A DNA stretch of 29,492 nt from positions 195,597 through 225,088 of the forward strand of contig MU646356.1 of assembly GCA_026770585.1 (NCBI GenBank), in the 5' to 3' direction. This DNA comes from Baffinella frigidus (Eukaryota > Cryptophyceae > Cryptomonadales > Baffinellaceae). Under the pieces are notes generated by a model, which ran no database searches, was not told the DNA's origin, and worked only from the letters and a program-made list of their open reading frames with translations. How positions within the stretch are numbered: position 1 is the first letter of the stretch; each line of letters opens with the position of its first letter. This document shows, piece after piece, positions 16,738 to 25,400 of this stretch. Position numbers and translations under genes: made by a program.

Positions 16738-17103
16738 CGACGTTCCGCTGTGCACTAAGTAAACCTCCAAAAACTTTCACAGCTGTGGTTGCAGATGTAC
16801 AGGGGTACCTCGCTCATAAGAAAGCGCCTCCTCCTAGGGCCCTACAGTAGGCCTATGCCTGGGGCCCTACGGTGGTCCTCCAGGGGGGGGGCAGTTTCTT
16901 ATGAGCAAGGTATCCCTGTACGCGTTCAACAGAGGCGAGGAAGGGCTTGGGACAGACAGAAAGGTGCGGTGGTGTATTACTACGCACCCCATGCCTCGCT
17001 TTCATCGTGACCATCCCCGGCTTTTGAATCACCCCACGTGCGACTTTCCGCTGTGTACTAGAAATAAAACCCCGAAAGTGTTCACAGCTGCTATTGCAAA
17101 GTT
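16738..17103 (+). repeat. 60-bp direct duplication flanking a MITE
   Basis: 16738-16797 and 17041-17103 share TTCCGCTGTG and CTTTCACAGCTG-like sequence. The family C element at 16798-16920 begins exactly at the end of the first copy. Confidence 0.75.
16798..16920. mobile_element. MITE-like element, family C (copy 2)
   Basis: TACAGGGGTACCTCGCTCAT to the reverse-complementary GAGCAAGGTATCCCTGTA: about 22-bp terminal inverted repeats plus internal inverted arms (CTCCTCCTAGGGCC region). Flanking TA on both sides is compatible with a Tc1/mariner-type TA duplication. No open frame of use. Confidence 0.88.
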
Positions 17104-17481
17104 ACGTCGTTCAACAGGCGTACATGTGTACACCTCCATTCACTTGTTTTCGAGAGCGGTCCTCCGTCTCCTCTCATCCACACCTCCCTCGCATGCATCA
17201 CCCCTCCCCTTGCTTCCGCTTCCTTCCCCGCGAGGCGTCACCCTTGCCGTGCCGTCCACCCCCCACCTGCTGCCGCGCCTTTCCCTGGATCGTGCCTTTC
17301 CCTGGCTGTTGCAGAGGTGTACTTTCCACGGGAAGTTGTTGGTGGGATGGTTTTGGTGTAGACGGGTGGTCGCCCGGGCGTGTGAGAACGTCGGCGGGTT
17401 GCGTCTGGAGAGAACGGTGTTCGGGAGTTGCGAAGAGCCGCGACGGGATCCTCGCAACCTGTTCGCGGGACCAGCTCTCAC
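17104..17481. other. Unassigned 380 bp
   Basis: Pyrimidine-rich on the plus strand (17180-17300). Long frames occur on both strands but no motif, splice pair or codon pattern singled out one. Confidence 0.5.
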
Positions 17482-17542
17482 CTCTTTTGAAATCAAAATG
17501 AGGGCCCGGCGCGCTTCTTGTCCCGACAGGCTCTCTCCTTTT
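17482..17542 (-). CDS. Possible coding exon (helical)
   Basis: Minus strand: acceptor GGGGGCAG, donor AAAGAG|GTGAGAG, the best consensus donor in the region. 61 nt encode KGESLSGQEARRALILISKE. A repeat-like copy of its upstream flank (ACATGTGTCGG...) lies near 17695. The gene it belongs to is unknown; it could be a downstream part of the nuclease gene or a separate gene. Confidence 0.5.
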
Positions 17543-17751
17543 CTGCCCCCGACACATGTTGCTGGGCTCCACAGACACATCAGAACTACTGTGAGGACAG
17601 AGTGGTAGGAAGGGCCCGCCTCGGGCAAGAAGGAGTCTTCTGACGTGTATGTGTCCCACAGACATTGCAGCACTCCCACTAGCGCTCTTCTGGGTCCGAC
17701 ACATGTTTCTGTTGCAGGGTTGAGGGCACGCACCAGGACTGTAGATTGACC

Positions 17752-17830
17752 ACAAAACCCAATGGGTTTAGACTACAGCGAAACCCAATGGGTTTCGACT
17801 ATAAAGAAACCCAATAGGGTTTAGACTAAA
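17752..17830. repeat. Three tandem palindromic units
   Basis: 27-bp units each containing AAACCCAATGGGTTT (the third has AAACCCAATAGGGTTT). Each can form a short hairpin. Located between minus-strand coiled-coil exons. Confidence 0.85.
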
Positions 17831-17844
17831 GAGCGGGAGCATAC

Positions 17845-17889
17845 CGCGTCCTCCAACTCGCGCACCTTCCCCTTCACATCCCCCCGCTT
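17845..17889 (-). CDS. Possible coiled-coil exon, copy 1
   Basis: Minus strand: acceptor CAACCCCAG, donor GACGCG|GTATGC. 45 nt encode KRGDVKGKVRELEDA, phase 0 in and out. Paralogous to copies at 18038-18065 (in-frame TGA) and 18197-18235. Family not recognised. Confidence 0.5.
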
Positions 17890-18037
17890 CTGGGGTTGGG
17901 CCATGGGGTGGGCCACGGTTGCTGGCGGCAGCCAGCGGCGCTGGTCATACGGTGCATAGACTATTGGATCACTCAACTTCAGGCACGAGAGTAACGAAGA
18001 GAAAAACTAGCTTGGGGGGGGGGGGTCGGGAGCATAC

Positions 18038-18150
18038 CGCATCCTCCAACTCCCGCACTTTCCCTCAACCCCCCCCCCGCACCCCCTTCCCCCTCCCGAG
18101 AATCTCAACAACCTCAGCAGCAACGGCGAGCAGCGCCGTGGGGGGTCTGA
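18038..18150 (-). pseudogene. Degenerate copy 2 of the coiled-coil exon pair
   Basis: Minus-strand copy of both ALLAVAAEV (near 18120) and GKVRELEDA (near 18040). The second part has an in-frame TGA and the AG acceptor was replaced by a G-run. Confidence 0.55.
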
Positions 18151-18196
18151 AGTCGAGGGGGGGGGGGGGCTTGGGGGGTGGGGGGTGGGAGCATAC

Positions 18197-18310
18197 CGCA
18201 TCCTCCAACTCGCGAAGCTTCCCCTCGACCTCCCGCTGGTGCCCCCCACCCCCCCTCCCGAGAGTACCAACCACTTCAGCAGCGAGAGACAGAAGCGCGG
18301 GCTTTCGGAG
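18197..18310 (-). CDS. Possible coiled-coil exon pair, copy 3
   Basis: Minus strand: an exon ending KPALLSLAAEV with donor GAAGTG|GTTGGT (end 18272) is followed by acceptor GCACCAG and 39 nt encoding REVEGKLRELEDA (18235-18197), donor GCG|GTATGC. Joined, they form a leucine-heptad helix. The start of the first exon is not defined; a low-complexity Gly/Ala frame extends upstream to about 18500. Confidence 0.5.
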
Positions 18311-18616
18311 GGGCCCCGGGAGCATCTGCCCCCCCCCTTCGGGACACGCGAGGAGACAGTGCACCGCCGCGCTCCACCATGCCCCTGTCGCCCCTCCTCC
18401 TCCTCCTCCTCCTCCTCCTCCACGCGATGCGTCCGCGCACCCCCCCGTGAACGCGCCCGCAGAGCCACCCAGCGTCAGAGGCGCCCCGCCCGCGCCCACC
18501 AGCGTCAGAGGTGCTCCACCCCCGCCCGCAGGAAGGTGGTGAGGGTCGGACGTGCCCGCGTCCACCGCCCGTGCTCCCCTTCCGACCGACAGGCCCGCCG
18601 CGGGTGCACGAGAGCC

Positions 18617-18712
18617 CGGAGAATGCGGAAATTTCGGGCCCGGAGAATGCGGAAATTTTGAGTCTGGAGAATGCGGAAATTGGCGGGCGGAGAATGCGGA
18701 GATTTCGGAAGG
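18617..18712. repeat. Four tandem copies of a 24-30-bp unit
   Basis: Unit GGAGAATGCGGAAATTT with variable spacer. Open in several frames on both strands (plus ENAEI, minus FPHSP and FRILR); coding status undetermined. Confidence 0.85.
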
Positions 18713-18954
18713 GGATGCGCCGACGGGGTTCGAGTAGCAACCGCCGGCTTTGTCGCGACACTCTCCGGTGATGGTCCTGGGGTCAACCCCGAGAGATATT
18801 TCAGTTGGAGTGTCTCTGAAAAGGCGCTTTGTCGAGGGTAGGCGGGGAGACATTTCAGTGGGGGGTGGCTCTGCCTCACGCGGGTTGACTGGTCGTTTTC
18901 ACACCAAGAGTTGACTGATGTGTACCAGACAACAGGGGAATCCACTTCCGGTCT

Positions 18955-19313
18955 CTTCCTTTTGAGGAGACCAGATTAACGCAGACAGAGCTAGAAAGTC
19001 GCGACGTTGGTTTCTCCTCGGGGGGGGTCGGGGGATGGCCAGGTCCAAACGTCTTGCTGGAAACGCCCCTTATCTGAACCATCCACGCCTGAGCGCGCCG
19101 AAACCCGAAACCCTAAACCTTGACCAAACCCCCTCAACCCGCAACCCCACAGGTCTCAAATCAGCGCAGCCCACTCCAACGTTTCAAGGTACCTTTTGGG
19201 TCGTAGTATTTTTGGTCCGGGGGGGGGGGCAAACAGAGCCCCCCCCCCCCGGGGAGAAACCAGTGTCGCGACTGTCTAGCTCCGTCTGCGGTAATCGGAT
19301 CTCTTCAAAATGA
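18955..19313. repeat. 75-bp inverted repeat pair
   Basis: 18955-19033 and 19235-19313 are imperfect reverse complements (CGCAGACAGAGCTAGA versus TCTAGCTCCGTCTGCG, plus GGTTTCTCC next to G-runs). They enclose about 200 bp that includes a partial copy of the nuclease YLETLEWAAL exon. Confidence 0.82.
19165..19210 (-). repeat. Donor-side echo of nuclease exon X7b
   Basis: On the minus strand TACCTTGAAACGTTGGAGTG copies TACCTTGAGACGCTTGAATG of the exon; the donor GT has changed to TT. Confidence 0.8.
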
Positions 19314-19331
19314 AGGTGGGCGGAAGCTCAC

Positions 19332-19498
19332 ATGAGTGCAGCCCATTCAAGCGTCTCAAGGTATCCAGAAACGTCAACTTCCTGCCCGCGCCCCAGCCAG
19401 TCCGCCCCGCCCCCTCCCTCCACCAACCATGCGCCCTCCTCCACCCACTCCTCGTACACGCGTTTGGCTCCGCAGACCGCGCACCCGTCAGTTTGGTT
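19332..19498 (-). CDS. Nuclease gene exon X7b
   Basis: Acceptor GGGTCACAG, donor CTCAT|GTGAGC. 167 nt encode NQTDGCAVCGAKRVYEEWVE, an acidic/Gly-rich segment, and VSGYLETLEWAAL. CxxCG may be half of a zinc site. The frame is open back into X7a through the G-rich tract. Confidence 0.6.
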
Positions 19499-22400
19499 CT
19501 GTGACCCCCCCTCCCCTTTAGACACCCCCCCCTCCCCTTTAGACCCCCCCTCCCCTTGAGACCCCCCCTCACTTTTAGACCCCCCCTCCCCGTTAACCCC
19601 CCCTTCCCCTTCAGGCCCACCACGGAGCAGGGTTCCCCGGGGGTCGAGGAGGGCAGCGAGTGCGGAGATGTTCAAGCCCCCATGCGCAACGTCGATGAGG
19701 CGGGGGCTGGGAGATGCACAGGCGCATTTGACCCACCGCAATCCTCTAGCGGTTGGCGCGCCTGCGAGATTCAATTGATTCAATTTAAAATATGGTTTTT
19801 GTTATCGTAAGGATGGTCATCTTAGCCTCGGTGTCACTTCAAAAAAGCACACAGTGACCCCTAAGATAGCACGCGGCGGGCGCACCTGCGCGCGAGTGTG
19901 TCACACATCATCATACAGTGCATAACCCGGTAGAGAGATATTCGGGACAAACCACCTTCCAATAGGTCCTACTCAGACACAGCCTCGGTGGCGGTGCATA
20001 TATCGAGTGTGTGTCACCCAGTCAGGCCCCAGACGATTGTGTATCACATTGCGGCCGTGTTGGTAGTCAAGCGTCCGCACCAACTCTCAGATCCTCACTG
20101 CAAAACCGGCTTCTCCACGCGCGTATGATTCCGGTGCCTGAAATATTCCAAGACCCCACCAGAAAGAACAAGGTGCCCGTACCTGGCTTCAGACGCCAGC
20201 CTTCATGTATCCGGGATATCCCGCAGCTACGTGACCAAAACCAGCCATCTGTGTAAACATTACCACACATCGCCCCACTTCTAAAGGAATCCCGATTTTA
20301 AACTACTCCCCTTTCTGGCCTCGAGTGGAAGTACCTGGCTTGAGACGCCAGCCTTCCTGCATCCGGCAATACCTCTGCCAGCTGTCCGCGAACAAGCGAG
20401 ACGTCAGCGCAGGGTTGAGTATGTGCGACGCGACACCAACGCCCCTGAATAGACACCAATCACGCACACGCAACGAAATCACAGCGATCCAGCACACGCC
20501 ATTTCTCTGCCGTCCCAGTATGGAGAGAACGATCACATTCGTTGCGGGGAAGCCCGCGGAGGGGCGGGAGGTAGTCGACAGCACAGCCCACCTAAGATAT
20601 CAAGTTCTAGCCAGACTGGCGAGGCCGCCCAAATTCGCTAAAAAGCACGCCGCATGCCTTTAAGTCCCGGGATGGAAAGGAAGATCACATGCGCTGCGGG
20701 GGCGGGTCACGGAGGGGCGGGGGGTGATCTGATGTGAAAGCTGATTCAACTTGATGTGTGTTGTGCTATTTCAGGGGTGGATGTGTGGTGTTTGAAGCTG
20801 ACATGCGTTGCGGGGGCGGGGCGCGGATGGGCAGGACGGCCGCGTGACCGGTCACGCGGACGCCGAAGCCAACTGTCCGAGGTGACTGCCTTGCGTGTGC
20901 TGCCTGTGTTTGAAGCTGACATGCGTTGCGGGGGCGGGGCGCGGATGGGCAGCATGTAGGTGTGCGAGTGTGTGGAGAGTGCGAGGGTTGTTTGAGGTTT
21001 GAGGCTGTGCTCTGACAAGCGTTGCAACTGGAGAGGGTGGAGAGGAACATCACATGCGTTGCGGGGGCGGGCCGCGGAGGGGCGGGAGGTAGTCGCAGCC
21101 TCCCAACATGGTTATCACAACGAAGTCCCTGTCGGGGGGCAGATTTCTCTCCCGTCACAATGTCGAGCATGCTGGAGAAAACAAGGATCCTCGACCGGTC
21201 TATCAACATGCTGATCACGAGAACGTCCCTGCACCCCGTTGACACGGTCAGTCTCTGTATTGCGAAGGCAGCAATCAACGTGCGGGTGGTTACGTTGGTT
21301 TGGGGTTTGGGGTTTAGGGTTTAGGGTTGAGGGCTTGGGTTTTAAGGTGTAGGGTATAGAGTTGACGGTTTACGGTTTACGGTTTACGGTTTACGGTTTA
21401 CGGTTAGGGTTGAGGGTTTCACGAGGCGCTTTTCCTCCCACCAGAGAGCACGCTGAGAACCCCGGCCGCGGAGAACACCAGAGAGGGCGATTTGGGGGGG
21501 GGGGGGCACTCCTCCCCAGGCGCTCTTTCTTCCTCCGGGGCTCCTCCCTACCAGAAAGGCAGGGAAGAGGAGAAACGCAGGGCATCAGAAATGTATGGAA
21601 GAGGAAGGGAGCATCCTCAGGGGGCGACCTCCTCACCGATCGGCGATGAGGCCACGCTGAGGAGGCAGAGCAGGGGTCTCTGCCAGGGGGGGGGGGGTGC
21701 ACGCTTCTCACCAGGCGCTCTTTCTTCCTCCGGGGAGCGCGGAGAGAAGCCCAGCCGCCGAGAACACGAGGCTGCTTTGGTCGGGCCGCGCGCTCCCTGT
21801 CACACAAACCTGCACCCCACCACACCAGGTCATAAATGTTAGGCGCCCGGCCGCCAGGCTTGTCAAGAGCACCGGTGCCGCCGTCGTCTCTTTTTGGGAC
21901 TTTAACTTTTTGACTTTTCCAGGGTAGTCTCGAATTTTCAACTCAACGTTTCGCGCTGAAAGTGTTTCGTGGTACAAAAAAATATTATAGCGGCGGCAAC
22001 GAGCTCCAAATCCCATCACTTTTGGCGTATTTCCCGGATGACAATCATCGTTTCATGGATATGGTGCAGTCAAATGAAATTTCGAGTTGTGGCCTGGCAT
22101 GACGAAATTCAAGACGAACTTTACGAACTGTATGACGAAATTTATTGGATACCTATAAAACCGCACAATCACAGGTGGTACAGAGCAGAATGCAGCCGTG
22201 CGTGACCGCGCACGCCACAGACCTGCCTGCCATGCAGAGCCCCCTCGCGAACCGAGGGGGGCACTTTCATCCGGGAACATGTTTGATTTAAAAAGAATTG
22301 GACCATCAAACCGGATTCTGCCCTAATTCAATTTACTTAGGGCCCTAAGTAATCTTCTCCCAACTCATATGAACACATAGTGATCCGTTTTCTTTTAAAT

Positions 22401-25400
22401 TAAACATGTCCCCGGATTAACTTCAGGCGCGCGAGATTCCAGGCAGGGTGGCTGCACGGCCACTCGAGGTTGGAAATGTGACTATTTTAAAAGTTTTAAC
22501 TCTAAAAGTCTTTTACAAGTGGACCGCTGTGTAGTAATTTTCACACAAATAGGGTCGTATGATCACGTATCTGGGGGAATTCCCCCAGAAACGAGACCAA
22601 GCCCGCCCGTGACTGGTACAAATTTCAACAATCCCACATTTAAAATGCTCCCTCTTCCAGCCTCGAGTGGGGGCAGGGGCGTAATCGGGGCGGGTCAGGC
22701 TCAGTTCTCTGGCGTGCGCTCTGACGTGCGTCCGACTTTCTTTTTTCGGGGGTGGCGTGGGAGGGCTGCACACCCGTACGCTTGGAGCGGCGCGCAGCAA
22801 CGCGACTGCCATCACCTGTCGGGCGCGCGCGTGTGTTGAGAGACCACCATAACCTGTCAGTCCGGAAGCTGTTGAACGAGCGTCGCCGAGGGTGCCGCCG
22901 CGGATGTATGGGGTTTGCAGAAGGTAGGCATGTAGGTGGGCTAGGCTGGCAGGTAGGCAGGAACGAGAGGGGACGGAGCGAAGTGGGTGTGCACCGCGTG
23001 CTGGGAGGCAGCTGAGAAGGTGTTTCACGGCTCACTCAGCTTCGCTGGGGCAGCAGGGGTAGGAGGTAGGAGGCAGGATGTAGGAGGTAGGAGGTTGGAG
23101 GTAGGAGGGGTGCTCTCTCGGCCGAGAGCACCTTGCCAGCACCACGCAGTCACGTCACGAGGGTGTCCCTTAAGTGGCGAGTAGGCTCATACGTCCTACG
23201 GTAGGGCCCCAGGACCTGCCTAGGGCGAGTGAGGGCGAAATATTCGCCCGTCCGGCACTTGAGGGATACACGACAGCCAGGTTGGGGGGGGGGGGGGGGG
23301 GGGGGGGGTGACCTTGGTGTCTCCGTGATCGCTGGCAGGGGGTAAACCGCGTGGCGAGAGCACCGTGCCAGCACAACGCGTGCCAGCAAAAGGCGTTCAC
23401 GTCAAGAGGGTATACACGACAGCCAGAGTGGGGCGGCACGGTGCATTACCTTGGTGTCTCCGTCGTCGCTGACGATCAGCGCGTCGACGCCACGCTTGAT
23501 CGTCTTGAGGGATAGGAGAAACGCTTGCGCTTTCACCTGCGTCGGCCCCCCTCCTAGGACCCCCATAGGGCCTTAGGCATAGGCCTACTGTAGGGTCCTA
23601 GGGGGAGCCAGTTTCTTGTGAGCGAGGTACCCCTGTACACAGCAGTCAGGGTGGAGGGGTGACCTTGGTGTCTCCGTCGTCGCTGACGACAAGCGCGTCG
23701 ACGCCGCCCTTGATCGTCTTGAGGGATAGGAGAAACGCTTGCGCTTTCGCCTGCGTCGGCGGGGACGCGGCGTGGAAGCGAAGTTAGCAAGGAGTGCGGC
23801 AGATGTCAGACTGTGTGTGGTGCCGCGAGAGTTCCATGTAACCCGTGGGCTTTGAGGTTTGGGGTGTAGGCTTGTCTTGAGGAATAGGAGGAACGCTTGC
23901 GCTTTCGCCTGCATCGGCGGGAAGGCGGCGTGGAACGCAAGTTAGGAAAGAGTTGGGTTGAGGGTTGAGGGTATAGGGAACAGGGAATAGGGTTCAGGGT
24001 TTAGGGTTTAGGGTTTAGGGTTTAGGGTTTAGGGTTCAGAGTTTAAGGGTGTAAGGTTGAGGTGCAAGACTGCGGGTGGTGAGTGCACAAGAGCGAGTGG
24101 CCTGATGACGCTGGCAGCGCACGCATGCACTCATCCTAGCAGCACGCAGCACTAGCAGTGCTCGTGACACGCTGTCGCGAAATGCGAAATGGCCTCAGTT
24201 TCGACATGAGTGGTCTCCCACACGGTGGACTTCCGGGGTTTCGTGACCCCGGATATCCGCGTGGTACGTGACCTACTTTGAACCAGAAAAGTCTTAAAGT
24301 TAATTGTCTCGAGGCAAGTTGACTTTTGATGAAAGGTTCGTAGTCCACCGTGTGGAGTCTCGAAATGAGTGGTGGAGTGATGAAGGCAGGAAGGGTGCTG
24401 GGAGCGTCACCTCTGCTTCGCCTGGCACCGACGCGTCCGAGACCATGATCCTGCATCCGTCAGGAGCCTTCAGAGTGCAGGGGTCAGGGTTTAGGGTTTC
24501 GGAGTTGGGGGTTGGGGGTTGGGGGTTGGGGGTTGGGGGTTCGGTGTGAGGGGATAGGGGTCAGGGGTTGGGGGTTAGGGGTTAGGGGTTAGGGGTTAGG
24601 GGTGAGGGGTTAGGGGTTAGGGGTTAGGGGTTAGGGGATAGGGGCTAGGGTTTGCGGCACCATCATCGCCCCCGCTTCGCATCAAGAGGCTCAACTCCTA
24701 AACCCCTAAGAGGTTTAGGGTTAAACCCCTAAGGGGGTTAGGGTTCACGTTTTGAAGGCAGGTTAGCCAACCTGCCTTTGGTGCTCAACCCGCACCAAAC
24801 CGTGCTCAACCCGCACCAAACCTTGCTCAACCCGCACCAAATTTTGCTGGCTGGCAGGAAGGTGCCGTACTGTCTGGCATCCCTCAACCGGTGATGATGA
24901 TTCCGTTGGATACCCCCGTACCACCGCACTGTCCTAGGGGGGAGTGTCGCCACGGGGGGCGAGCCATGTTCTAGGAGGGGGCGTCGGAACGGGAGGCGAG
25001 GAACTATCTTTATCCGGGGAAACCAATTTTTCTTTCATTTGATGGCAACGAAAATTACCACACAATACGTTTGTATTAGTAATATTAAAGCATTTGTGTA
25101 GTAATTTACGTTGCCATCAAATGAAAGAAAAATAGGGTTCCCCGGATAAATCTGCTGGCCGCACGCACGCCTCGATCATCTCGGGACACGGAGCATCAAT
25201 CACCGAGAGAGAATCTCGGGACACACGATTATCTCGGGACATCACCCCTCGATAATTTCGGGGCGCACCGAGCAACAATCACCCCTCAAGAATCCCAGGG
25301 CAAGGAGCATGAATCGCCTCGACAATTTGACGGCAACACGCATCCATCACCCCTCGAGAATCTCGGGACACAAGGGGAATCAATCACTGTTCGAGAATCT

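Noticed and set aside
17140-17755. Long minus-strand frames over 17140-17755
   Set aside because: Apart from the 61-nt exon with good splice sites (17482-17542), no motif or codon pattern supports them and two frames are equally open.
18178-18661. Plus-strand Pro/Ser/Arg-rich frames
   Set aside because: Produced by C-runs and a CTC repeat; the minus strand has the splice-compatible coiled-coil exons.
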